NCBI GenBank assembly: GCA_014529385.2
Contig: CM043962.1
Span: 50,050,598-50,114,597 of the forward strand
Direction of reading: 5' to 3'
Source: Adiantum capillus-veneris
Taxonomy: Eukaryota; Streptophyta; Polypodiopsida; Polypodiales; Pteridaceae
Length of the DNA stretch: 64,000 nucleotides
Numbering within the stretch: position 1 is the first letter of the stretch; every line of letters begins with the position of its first letter. Position numbers and translations under genes: made by a program. Below the pieces are notes generated by a model. That model searched no databases and was not told the origin of the DNA. It saw only the letters and a list, made by a program, of their open reading frames with translations. Below are positions 33,480 to 43,971 of the stretch, one piece after another.

Positions 33480-34464
33480 CAACACATAATACCTCTTAGA
33501 TTTTCTAAGCCTAAGCTTGCATTAAAAAATCCATAGTGCTACTAAATTTGAAGCTTCATGAGCTTGGCTTTGATTTTCCACTGTGCAATTGCTTTGCTTG
33601 ATCTTGATTCTCCAAGCTTGCTAGATTTCCCAAGTTATGTAGCTCAACATTTAATTGAATTCCACCCAATTTTGCTCAATCTTGAAAGTATTTGATATAT
33701 CCCCCCGCCCCCCTTGCAATGCTCACTTTTCCTGCTTGATTGTAGATATGCACATATATAGAGATCTTGATTCTCTAATGAAAGAAAAATCCCTCGATTC
33801 TCCCCCAAGCTCTAGCAAGCTCACTTGCTTGATTCCCTCCAAGCTCAGCTCAATTTTCTATAGACATTCCCCCTTGCTGCTTAATAAAGCCTTGGAAGTT
33901 TCCAAAGCTCTTGTCATTGCAGCTTGTGAGCTCTACTCTCTCAAGCCTTGCTCATCCGATCTTGCAATCTTCCTTGCTAGAGATTCATTGAGCTTCAAGC
34001 TCCCCTATTTCATTGTTATGAAAACTTGATACAGTATCTCAGATGTACCAATCATTGTATTTTTCCCCAATCATTAGCCACTCAATGTGTGTGCAAGTGT
34101 GGTTGCATGCACTGAGTGATCCAAGAAGCTCAAATCTCCAAGGACTTTGCTCCATCCACACCAATCAAGCTATGGATCCAAGATCTGCCATCATCGCGAG
34201 GCTCCAAGATCCAAAATCTACCACCGACTGCTCCAGATCTGACCACTCACGATCCCGAAATTAATTACTAGCATCAAGCTTTCAAGACCACCACCAAGAG
34301 CTTGCCGGGAGGAGAAAATGCACGCGTGAGAGGGAGGAGGGAGTGCTGCCATTGCCAAGCTCAAGTTTGAGCTCTAAGCTTCACCATAGCCGATGATCTC
34401 ACCACTTGGTGCAGATCTTTGAGAAGCCATTACATGTGCATCGATCGCCATCATGGCTCTCATA
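33480..34464. other. Non-coding region with no recognisable gene
   Basis: Rich in CAAGCTT/GCTTG words and short open frames without domain similarity. No transposon protein is visible. Confidence 0.4.
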
Positions 34465-34712
34465 CGAGTTGCAAAGTGATGTGTAGTGCAGAATGCGTGT
34501 GCGATGCAATGCATGTGGGAAGGGGAAGAAGGAGAAGAAGTGCAAGGTGTGTGGGTGGAGTCAGCCTCAAAGTGAGGAGCTCCTTATTCTTGGTATATGT
34601 ACAAGGATAAGGTGATGGTGAGGAGCTCCTTATCCTTGGTATATGTACAAGGATAAGGTGAGCACCCATAGCTTGGGCGGCCAGGAAAGGCATAGAGGCC
34701 TTTACCCCAACA
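34465..34712 (-). mobile_element. Copia-like LTR fragment
   Basis: Homologous to 10180-10376 and ending in the same CCCCAACA, here directly joined to gypsy protease sequence of element E. This suggests an LTR inserted into E. It carries two tandem 46-bp units (34578-34669), each with an 11-bp stem hairpin. The left boundary is not found. Confidence 0.5.
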
Positions 34713-34718
34713 ACTATA

Positions 34719-35010
34719 GCAATACTTGACAATGGGGTTGGGATAGCCATCACTACCAAGAAAATTTAGAAAAAGTGGAAAAGACCAGCTCTTAGGAAGA
34801 CATGTATGAAATTTCAACTAGCAGATGGGTTTGTAGAGAGACCTTTGGATACGCTTGAATAGATAATCATATCCTATTGTGGAATTGGCTATGAGCATAC
34901 TTTTTCCATAGTAGACTTTGGGAAACGCAAAAACTTTAGGTTATTTTGGGGTGACCATTCATGCATGAGCTCAAAATGGTTCAAGATTGGGCTATGATCA
35001 TCTCTACTTG
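34719..35010 (+). pseudogene. Element E first protease, broken
   Basis: AILDNGVGIAITTK with catalytic Asp at 34728-34730 aligns with ILDGGTGVRIVTK of element C. It continues FQLADGFVERPLDTLE and FSIVDFGK. After a frame change comes a MVQDW segment near 34975, equivalent to MVHDW in C. Stops occur near 34770 and 34860. Confidence 0.7.
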
Positions 35011-35378
35011 AGGCATAAAGACGTAACCACAAGGGTAAACAAAAAGGACCATAGTTAGTGAGATGTTAATTGAACCCCAGTGAAAGACTTTGATCTAACT
35101 ACAAAATCCACAACACATTTACCTACCTGGTTGAAAAAACAAACATATATTTGGATGTGCAAAGCGTCTGAATGTGGAAGCTTGAAATGGGAGGATTGTA
35201 TCCTAGGGCGGTTGGTAGAGGATAAAAGCTACATGCAAGAGCCATTTCCATAAGATTTATTTGAACATTTTGGATGGGATCAAATACTAGCCACTCTAGA
35301 TGTGTGCGTGAACAAGCTAACCCCAATAAAATTTTGTGATGAAGATGGTTTTGACATAATGCCCTTCCAGATGATAAA

Positions 35379-35708
35379 TGATGGGAATGGGATCATGCTA
35401 GCTAGGGTGGATGAAAGAGAAAAATTGTGCATACAAGTGAGTGTGTGTTGGTTAGATTATCACTCAAGAAAATTAGGTTCCAAGATCAATTAACTTGGAC
35501 TCATAAACATGATCTTCAGTTGTTGCTAATCCATCACAAGCTCACTATCAATAAGAGAGATGTAATGAAAAATGGAATGGGTTTTCTTATTCACATGAAA
35601 TGAGCTTTAAGTAGCTCTACATGCTCGCACCACTGCATGTGGAATAATTCCACCTTTCCTCTCCTTGACTCATACTCTAGTACTCTAGGACAAAGCTCAC
35701 ACCCTAAA
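35379..35708 (-). repeat. 3' LTR of the non-autonomous element
   Basis: Starts TGATGGGAATGG on the plus strand. The right end (CTAAA) has lost the terminal CA seen in the partner copy (CTTACA). Confidence 0.9.
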
Positions 35709-35723
35709 ATACTCCCCTTGAGG
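35709..35723 (-). promoter_or_regulatory. Polypurine tract of the non-autonomous element
   Basis: The minus strand reads CCTCAAGGGGAGTAT immediately before the 3' LTR. Confidence 0.75.
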
Positions 35724-37593
35724 TTTGGATTAGGACAATACAACGAAGGTTCTTTATCCACCGCTAAGGATGACAATATTATATCCACTAAGGATATTGA
35801 TACAAGAGGAATCCTCCTCTTGAACTTTGGGCTACAACTTGACGAAGAAAGACAACACTACAATCCAAGATCACAAACAACATACATCCCCAATCCATGA
35901 GAAAAACAACATAACACTCCAATCCAGGATCCATACGCCAATCTAGGAGAAAAACAAATGCTCTAATCCAAGAGAAAAATCCTAAAAAATATTTGGTTTG
36001 CTCTAATCCAAGAGCACCTTCGTCTCCTTCAATGCTTTTTCTTCAACTGCTTCATGGTCTTTGTCTTCGTATCCTCCCCTCCAACAAGTGCTTCTTCCCC
36101 CCTTTTTTGTGCAATCAGCCTTTACGAGGAAAAAAAGTGCAATGCAAAAATACTAATGTAAAAGAACGACTAATACAAATGCTAATGATGTTGTTTCCGG
36201 TTTTCCCTTCCCTCGGAGTGAACCTTTGAATTTCCCCATGGTGCCTGGGAGCGGTCTTTGGACTTGGCGACTCTCCAAGGCCAGTGTCTAGAACTTCATA
36301 CATGAGCACATGTACAAAGTTCCAGACATGATCACCAAGGATATGAGCACATGCTCATATCCTTGGTGATGAATGTGGCATACATTGTTTTGTTGTGCTG
36401 GGATGCAAGAATTTAAATTTTAATACGTACTTTAAAATTTCTCTTCAATGTGAAGTACCTCTTCACTTGTGTGAAGTCACCCTTCACAATATTTGGTTGC
36501 TTAGAGATTTGTAAGTTTGATGCTCAAAGGAGCCCAATCAATGCTCAAGAAAATACTTTGAGTTGCCTTGTTGAATCCTTGAAGTTTGATGGCTTTAGTT
36601 TTGTTGTAACTGGGAACGTGTCCTTAGAGGAGTGTGAGCCAACCTTGAGATATGAGGCCTTTGGGGCATGGGAATGAGGGCCTAGTTAGCGTGCATGGCT
36701 TTAGCAAGAGGGAGATCTTGACTATGGAAATTGGTGCCTTAGTAATATATTTTATTTTATTTTTTGGATATTTTATCTTTTAATGCTAAAAAAGAAACAA
36801 AAAATGGATTGCTGACTTGCAAGCCTGTTGTCGAGGGCGATGGGATGGTGGCCTTGGAACTTGGAAATCATATACTACAGAAGACAAGGTCGAGTGCGGC
36901 TATTGAGGTGGAACAGTGAGTGATGGCTTCGAGGTCATGACTCAGTGGAGACTGGAAAAAGGGATGGGCGACAAGCATGGAGTGTGTGGTGGAGGAGTTA
37001 CTACAGAGAACACGGATATGGATGCCTGGGAGTAAGGTGCCTTGCGTGCCTTGCACTATGCAGATTTCTATAGTGCCTTGCCTCCATTACCCTTGGGACT
37101 CCCAACTACCCGTGCAACACCATTTTGACTTCGCATTGATGTTGCTTGGTAATAGCTCTGTGTCTACAAGGCACACCACCCCAGCCTCTGCACGCTCCTT
37201 GTTCGTAGCCTTGGCTTGAATTTTATTTGGACACCCAGCTTGTTGTCATGCCTTTGGTGGCATGTGTGTTCTGGCGCAACAGAGAGTGAGAAAAGGTTGG
37301 AGAGGGTGCACACCCATGCTTGTACTCGATGAAGCTTATCAAGGCATCCAAAAAATGGATTCTTAGCTTTGTAAAAAAAAAAAAACAGAAGGTGCCATGG
37401 TGAAGGTAGGTCCATCACATTGATGGTCCAATGCACTTGGTTGAAGACAATCTCCAAGAGATGATCGGAACCTAAAGTACTTACACCAAGATAGACACTC
37501 ACACACACACAAAATCTGCAAGGGCTCAAAATGAACATAATGACCCCTAAGAGGATTAAAAGATAATTAGCACAACCTAGCTATCCTAACCAT
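35724..37593 (-). other. Internal non-coding region of the small element
   Basis: 1.87 kb with only short frames and no gag or pol similarity on either strand. It contains a near-perfect palindrome at 36331-36370. Confidence 0.7.
36331..36370. repeat. Perfect 19-bp-arm palindrome
   Basis: ATCACCAAGGATATGAGCA, a 2-base spacer (CA), then the exact reverse complement. The DNA could extrude a cruciform, or its RNA a long hairpin. Confidence 0.95.
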
Positions 37594-37606
37594 GGCTCTG
37601 ATACCA
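37594..37606 (-). promoter_or_regulatory. Primer-binding site for initiator tRNA-Met
   Basis: The minus strand reads TGGTATCAGAGCC, the classic plant initiator-tRNA-Met primer site, two bases inside the 5' LTR. Confidence 0.93.
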
Positions 37607-37608
37607 CT

Positions 37609-37936
37609 TGATGGGGATGGGATCGTGCCACCTAGGGTGGATGAAAGAGAAACATTGTCGACACAAGTGAGTGTGTGTTGTTTGGATTATCACTCAAGCG
37701 AATTAGGTTCCAAGATCAATTAACTTGGACTCATAAACACGATCTTGAGTTGTTGCTAAGCCATCACAATCTCACTATAAATAAGAGAGATGTAATGCAA
37801 AATGGAATGAGTTTTCTTATTCATGAAATGAGCTTTAAGTAGCTCTATAGCCTTGCACCACTGCATGTGGGATAATTCCACCTTTCCCTTTCTTGACTCA
37901 TACTCTAGTACTCTAGGACAAAGCTCACACCTTACA
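37609..37936 (-). repeat. 5' LTR of the non-autonomous element
   Basis: TGATGGGG to CTTACA, with proper TG/CA ends. The target duplication ATAAA follows at 37937-37941. Confidence 0.92.
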
Positions 37937-37941
37937 ATAAA

Positions 37942-38820
37942 TGCTATCTTGGAACCTGAAGTGGAAACTAAGATAATGAAAACTCATGAAACGATCGATT
38001 GTAAACGAATAGTAGACGAGGTTTCTCTTATAGGGTTATGCCATTTGGCTTGACCAATGCACCTGCTATATTTTAGAGACTAATGAGTCACACGTGAAAA
38101 CAATATTGAGGATAATGCTTAGAAATTTACATGGATGACTTATGTGTGCATTCTCTAGTAAGAAACAAATACGTTGAGTACCTAAAAAATATCTTTGAGA
38201 AGTGTAGAACTTATTATATCTACTTGAATCCTTGAAAATGTGTCTTTATGGTAAGACAAGGAAAGATTTTAGGACGTATTGTGTCCAAAAATGGCATTTT
38301 CATAGGTCTTGAAAAGATACAAGTTATTGTTTCTCTTCCAAGACCCACAAAACTTAGAGAGGTACAAGCCTTTATGGGCCATTGTGGCTATTATCAAAGG
38401 TTTATCTATATGTATGCAGTCATTGAAAAACCTATCTATGCTCGCATCACAAGATTCAAATGGACTGAAGAATGTGAAAAAGAATTTCAACAATTGAAGC
38501 ACAGATTAATTTCTACTCCAATTTTGAAATCTCTTGATTGTGATAAGATCTTTCATGTCCATGTAGATGCATCGACATATGCAATTGGATGCATCCTAGT
38601 GCAGCTTGGAGAGAACAATATGGATTTTTCCATTCTTTTACTCCAATAGAAAACTCAATAGTGTGGAACAAAATTACATGACCACAAAAAGGAAAGGATT
38701 GGGAATGGTATATGCAGTGAAGATATCTAGACACTACCTTCTCTTGAACAAATTTGTACTTTTTCTAGACAATCAAGCACTATTGTACTTAGTGAACAAA
38801 CCATGCAATGTTGGATGAAT
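37942..38820 (+). pseudogene. Element E reverse transcriptase end and RNase H
   Basis: It resumes in the RT palm with [10 protein letters not shown] near 38037-38066. The active site is EIYMDDLCVHS near 38122-38155, so both catalytic Asp residues are intact, unlike element C. The thumb (ILGRIVSKNGI, FMGHCGYYQRF) lies at 38248-38410. RNase H follows with FHVHVDASTYAIG near 38551-38590, NYMTTKRKGLGMVYAV near 38674-38720 and FLDNQALLYLV near 38761-38795. Several stops and one frameshift (near 38640) break it. Confidence 0.8.
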
Positions 38821-39480
38821 TGTTCGATAATTTATTATATTGATAGATTTTGATCTCACTATAGTAGTAAAAAAGGGGGCTACGCATCAAAGGGTGGACC
38901 ATTTTTCTTTACTGACTCATGGAGAAGCATCTCTTGGAGTTGACGATGATCTGCCTAATTCGTATCTTTTCAAGGTGGGGCAAACATGCAATACCATCTA
39001 ATATCTTTTCAATATTTACATGGTATCAAGGTGGGGAAAACATGTAATACCATTGCTCACCATTGGTTCTTTGCAAATTGAAAGGTAGCCATTAGTCATT
39101 GAGAAAACATGCTCACTTGTGCTAATAATAGGATGGCTATATAAGCATGAAAATGATGGAATACTTAGGCTATGTATAGAGCCATCCGAGAAAGACGTAT
39201 ATTTGAGGCAAGATCATGTACAAACGATGGGGATTCACGATGCAAAAACACAAACATTTCAAAGATTGATGAGACTTGGAGTGTATTGGACTCATATCCA
39301 GTGAAGTGTCCATGAAAAAGCTGAGAGCACAAACAAAATTCTATGTACCATGCTCAACAAAATTGTAGATGAGTCAAGAGCTCACTGGGACCAGAAGTTG
39401 CATTCAGTTCTTTGGGCATATAGGGGGTAGCATGTTTTAAAAAAATTGGGAACAACATCTTTCAATTTGGTGTACGGTAT
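38821..39480 (+). pseudogene. Element E integrase fragments (core deleted)
   Basis: Zinc-finger-side sequence (KHENDGILRLC to RLGVYWTHI) at 39119-39303 is followed within about 15 bases by EKAESTNKILCTML, the post-Glu part of the core, near 39310-39355. The segment holding the first two catalytic Asp residues is missing, so a deletion of several hundred bases is inferred. WDQKLHSVLWAYRG follows near 39389-39425. A 39000-39060 segment repeats an AAGGTGGGGCAAACATG-like phrase twice. Confidence 0.7.
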
Positions 39481-40190
39481 CAATTCCATATTTCCCTTAA
39501 TATTCTTGTTTCCCATACTATGAGTAGATGAGGACTAAAGATCAACCGCACATGAGTAGTCGGACACAGTTGCCCAACTCACCAGGTTAGATGAATTGTG
39601 ACTTACGACTGTTGCGGCCATTATGTGCAAAAAGACAAATGAAAGTGTTTCATGACCATAAACAAGGAGTTTCAAAAAAGAGACTATGCATTAGTTTATA
39701 CCTTGAAGCAACACTCCAAGAAATTGAAGAAGTGAGGTAATGCCCCATTTGTGATCAGTGATGTATCACCAAGTAGCACTGTAAAACTTGTGACATTAGA
39801 GGGAGAGGAGATTAATTGAATCAATGGTTGCAGGATTAAATAAATATCATTTACCTCTCACCACTGACATGTTGGATAAGATTCACCAAGCAGAGAAACG
39901 AAAGAAGAATGCCCAAGCCATCCAAGACCATGCAAAGGAGGAAGAAAAGTTGCGGATTTTGAATCAAAAAGAACAATAAAATATAGGTCCAATTCAACAA
40001 GTAGAAACACTCTGACCTCTTATCAAAGCAATTCAAATTGAGGCGGATTGGCTTGGAGGTATGGGTGTAAAAATCAATGTCTAGTTTGTAGATGGATCAG
40101 TGGAATGAGCACTTGTGGATACTGGCGTAAGAGTCAATGCCATAAATCATTCAACATGCCTAAAGTTGTTAGATGAGATAGTGATCCTGG
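39481..40190 (+). pseudogene. Element E integrase C-terminus and second protease-like motif
   Basis: A GPY/F-type region reads ISDVSPSSTVKLVTLEGEEI near 39755-39815 and aligns with CEITPQGTIRVDTLDGVETI of element C. A Lys/Gln/Glu-rich helix (39885-39980) follows, then EADWLGGMG and ALVDTGVRVNAINHSTC with its Asp at about 40119. The D-T-G motif stands at the same distance from integrase as in element C. Two stops (near 40083 and 40107) precede it. The match ends near 40190. Confidence 0.65.
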
Positions 40191-40872
40191 AAAGGGGGAA
40201 GGGGATACACACCCAGAACACCAAACAAAAGACTTTCTATAGCTTTGATACACAACACCCCTAACCACTCAATTTCACCTTCAAAAACAACACACTATCA
40301 CCTGCAAACACCCATGCTAGTACTTCTCAGAAAGTCCAAGCACACACCACGCACAAACCCTTGTTCCACATTGAAAACACACACAATTCTTTGTCTCCCT
40401 CTCACTTTGCACACCACAACCTCGGTTTTAGGGTTATACACAACCACGCCGACACCGGAATCACTAAGCAAAGCACGAGAGCAAAAAGAAAAAGGGGGGT
40501 GGGGAATTAACACCATGTTAGGCAGTTGAAAGATTTTCCTTCAAAACTGATTACAAAAGTGCCTCCGTGTTGTGCAAGGCACTCTTCTCCTTGCTCTCCT
40601 TCTCCACCACGTTCAAAATCCCCTAAAATGAAAAAAAGGGCCCTATATGTGGCGTTTTCAACCTTTTTAGCATGTCTTTTCTCTTCTAGACAAGTGTCCC
40701 TTTTTCCATTTTTGTACTACGTGAGAACTTCCATCTTTCCTTTCTTGGACCCATGTGAGCACCCCTTAAGCCCTAGAGGGATGTCATGCCGTGACAACCC
40801 CTTGGCTTATTTCCTCCTCAATAAAAAATATTGGCACCCTATGGGCACCGTGGGAACCCCCCGTTTCAACTT
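40191..40872. other. Non-coding left flank of element G
   Basis: C/A-rich non-coding DNA. One frame (40245-40529) is open by composition only. No domain is recognised. Confidence 0.4.
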
Positions 40873-41194
40873 TGTTGAGATGTCGAGCTCTACACCTTGA
40901 GCTGGCATCCACTACGGGTCTTGGCCGCTTACGGCATTTACTCACTGGCGCGTTAGGTGACCAACACGGAGGATCTCTGCCAGTGATTCTACAGCTGGAC
41001 TACACTTATAGTGCCAGCCTAGTACGCTTCTAGCGAGTTCACACTTAGTGAACGCATGTACATATGTGCTACTTTTCAGCTTTAGCACTTAGTCATTTTG
41101 TACACTCTTTTCTGTAAAGAAGAAGAAGAAGCTTTCCATCTCTGTGTGCTTTGTGCTTGTCTTGTGTATCTCTCTTGCATCCTCATTATTTACA
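40873..41194 (+). repeat. Element G 5' LTR
   Basis: TGTTGAGA to TTTACA. It has TG/CA ends and is followed directly by the primer site. Confidence 0.96.
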
Positions 41195-41207
41195 TGGTAT
41201 TAGAGCC
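41195..41207 (+). promoter_or_regulatory. Primer-binding site for initiator tRNA-Met
   Basis: TGGTATTAGAGCC, one base from the usual TGGTATCAGAGCC, adjacent to the LTR end. Confidence 0.9.
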
Positions 41208-41464
41208 TGGTGCAGGCAAGAGAGGCTAAGAGAGCAAGAGCATCACAATCCCTTCATTCGCAATCCAGGGGTTTTTCGCACAAGTTTTTGAACAGGTCTC
41301 CAAAGTGCAGTATACAGAGATTTACTGTACAAGTACAGTGGTTGTATGTACGCTTGATTGTGGACACTCGTTCAATGTAGAAAGCGTTACAGGTACCACA
41401 ATAGCAGGTTCAACAGATTTGCAGGTTTTTGCAGATTGCAGCTATTTTGTCTTAGTGCTTCAAG
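41208..41464 (+). other. Element G 5' leader
   Basis: Non-coding leader. It contains the short palindrome ACTGTAC-aa-GTACAGT at 41324-41339, which could act as an RNA dimer-forming loop. Confidence 0.6.
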
Positions 41465-42370
41465 ATGTCTGACGGTTTCAGTCAGATTTTTACTTAGAAG
41501 CTTGAGAAAAATAACTACCCTGCATGGAAGTTCAGAATAAAAAATTTCCTAAAAGGAAAAGGTTATTGGGACTATGTAGAAGGAGACAATGAAAAGGAAC
41601 CAGAGATTCCCGAGGCAAATGCTACAGCAGAACAAAGGAAAGCTTTGAGGGACTGGCAACAAGGCCAGAGCAAAGTGATGTATTGGCTTTCTATGAGCAT
41701 CACAGATGGCATGATGGGCTATCTACAGAATGCTGAAACCCCCGCCATTGCATGGAGAAACTTAGGCAGAGTGTTCGAGGTGAACACGAAGGCCAGGAAG
41801 CTTCAACTAAAGTCGGAGCTAAATCAGGTTAAGAGGAACAACCTCTCCATCAATGATTATGCCTTGAAGATCAAGAGTATCATTGATGCTCTTGGATCTA
41901 TTAAAGTCTCAGTGGAAGACGATGACATTGTCCGTGCATGCTTGGATGGTCTAGGAGATGAGTATGTACATTTTAGGTCTTCCATGAATACAAGAGACGA
42001 CATCCCCGTGTTCCAAGATTTGATTTCTATGCTTATTCTTGAGGAGAAGAACCTTGACACATCTTCTTCTCATGGCAGAAATAATTCTGAACAGGCCTTC
42101 TATTCTAACTCCAACAGAGGTAGAGGTAGAGGTCGTGGTCGAGGCCCAAGGGGTTGCAGGGGTCAATTTCTGGAAGGTCAATCAAATCAAAACAATACAG
42201 GTGGCAGGGGAAACCAGTCTCAAGGCAGGGGGAGTCAAAGAGGTCGTGGTGCAGGATCAAGCAGGCAGAAACATACTTGAGATAGCAGAGAATGTTGGAC
42301 TTGTGGTGAAAGAGGTCACATGTCACGTGACTGTCCAAAGGGAAAAGCAAGTGGAAAGAGAGAACATGGC
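41465..42370 (+). pseudogene. Element G gag
   Basis: The ATG at 41465 (MSDGFSQIF) opens a frame with a UBN2/gag-type domain (NNYPAWKFRIKNFLKG, ARKLQLKSELNQVKRNN, IDALGS, LISMLILEEKNL). An Arg-Gly-rich segment (42110-42270, GRGRGRG repeats) follows, then a CX2CX4HX4C knuckle (CWTCGERGHMSRDC, about 42297-42338). In-frame stops: TAG at 41495-41497, where a Gln is expected, and TGA at 42278-42280 just before the knuckle. Otherwise gag and pol are one continuous frame. Confidence 0.9.
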
Positions 42371-43738
42371 AACTATGCATCTACTAGCAGAGATGCAGAT
42401 GACAACAAAAACGAGCGCATGTTTGTTATGCAACATGTAATGAATACAATGATTGCAGACAATTCCACCCAAGATGATGTTTGGTATGTGGATTCGGGTG
42501 CCTCTAATCACATGACGTCTCGTGGAGAGTGGTTTAGAGATATGCGCAAACCAGATGTGTCAGGCTATGTGCAGACAGGAGATGACACAGCTCACCCCAT
42601 TGCTCATGTAGGAGACATACCTCTAAATACGAAGAGTGACAAATCAAAGTACTTAGCAGATGTACTTCATGTCCCAAACATTACAAAGAATCTTGTTTCT
42701 ATTGGACAAATGGTTGAGCAGGGTTTGCAGGTTTGTTTCAATCCGAATGGCTGTTATGTAGAAGATTTTCAGAATGGCTGTAAGCTGATCACAGAGGGCA
42801 AATGTGTGGGCAGAATGTTTACGCTGAATGTAGACATGCCTGAGGTAAAAGCTGCACTATTTGCACAGGGCACAGGTGTTGTGGCTGATGTTGACATTTG
42901 GCACAAACGCATTGGCCATGTCAATGAGCAGAGATTGCGTAGCATGCAATCAAAACAGATTGTAAAAGGTTTGCCCAAATTCAAGGTGGATGGTATGCAT
43001 GAAGTGTGTGCAGCATGCCAGTTTGGAAAACAGTCAAAGGGCTCATTTCCACATGAGCGCAATGTATGTAAAAAGCCACTTGAGGTGGTGAACACAGATG
43101 TTTGGGGTCCAACCGATACTACAAGTATACATGGTTGCAGTTATTATGTCTCTTTCATTGATGACCATACAAGGAAAGTATGGGTCTACTTCATGCGTAA
43201 CAAAAGTGAAGCGTTTGGTCACTTTCAAGACTTCAAAGTCATGATTGAGAAGGAGACAGATATGCAAATCAAGACATTGAGGTCAGATGGAGGGGGAGAG
43301 TACTTCTCCAATGATTTTTCAGATTTTCTGCGAATGCATGGTATACGCAGGCAGTTTACATGCAGATATACTCCACAACAGAATGGGGTCGCAGAAAGAA
43401 AAAACAGGCACATTGCAGAGGTTGCACGTGCATTGATGAATGAGAAGAACATGCCTCATCATTTCTGGGCTGAAGCCGTAAATACAGCTATGTACATTAT
43501 GAACAGGACACCTACAACTGCGGTGCATGATGTAACACCTGAGGAAAAGTTTACAGGTACAAAGCCTGATTTGGCACACTTGAAAGTGTTTGGCTGCATA
43601 GCTTACGTGCATGTACTAGATGAGTTACGTAGAAAATTGGATCCTAAAGCAGAGAAATGTATTCTTGTGGGATATTCCCTTGAACAAAAGGGGTACAAGT
43701 GCTACAATCCTACAATCATTTCTGGGCTGAAGCCGTAA
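42371..43738 (+). pseudogene. Element G protease and integrase (first part)
   Basis: The protease has the catalytic WYVDSGASNHM near 42482-42515. The integrase follows: zinc-binding WHKRIGH to CAACQFG at about 42899-43030, then the core with NTDVWGP (Asp) near 43090, LRSDGGGEY (Asp) near 43278 and NGVAERKNR (Glu) near 43382. The frame runs into the second copy of a tandem duplication and stops at 43736-43738. Integrase would insert the cDNA with the 5-bp stagger seen at its ends. Confidence 0.93.
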
Positions 43739-43971
43739 ATACAGCTATGTACATTATGAACAGGACACCTACAACTGCAGTGCATGATGTAACACCTGAG
43801 GAAAAGTTTACAGGTACAAAGCTTGATTTGGCACACTTGAAAGTGTTTGGCTGCATAGCTTACGTGCATGTACTAGATGAGTTGCGTAGAAAATTGGATC
43901 CTAAAGCAGAGAAATGTATTCTTGTGGGATATTCCCTTGAACAAAAGGGGTACAGGTGCTACAATTCTACT
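43458..43971. repeat. 257-bp tandem duplication within integrase
   Basis: 43458-43714 and 43715-43971 differ at only about four positions. The 257-base unit is not a multiple of three, so it shifts the reading frame and splits pol. Confidence 0.95.

Larger units (their letters stand above)
35379..37936 (-). mobile_element. Non-autonomous LTR element inserted in E
   Basis: Two direct LTRs of about 330 bp (35379-35708 and 37609-37936, about 8-9% different by eye) flank a 1.9-kb internal region without any transposon protein. The right-hand copy is bordered by a tRNA-Met primer site read on the minus strand, and the left-hand copy by a purine tract (complement of 35709-35723). The element is therefore in minus orientation. 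The 5-bp ATAAA is present at 35374-35378 and 37937-37941, a perfect target duplication. It must depend on another element for its proteins. Confidence 0.92.
34713..40190 (+). mobile_element. Element E: decayed Athila-like relative of C, interrupted
   Basis: Plus-strand relic whose protease, RT, RNase H, integrase fragments and post-integrase protease-like motif follow the order of element C at clearly lower similarity. It is split by the non-autonomous LTR element at 35379-37936 (target duplication ATAAA) and bounded on the left by a copia-like LTR. The integrase core has been deleted. Many stops and frameshifts mark it as the oldest coding relic here. Confidence 0.8.

Noticed and set aside
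40245-40529. Possible gene left of element G
   Set aside because: Thr/Pro/His-rich translation follows from C/A-rich composition; no domain or conserved start.
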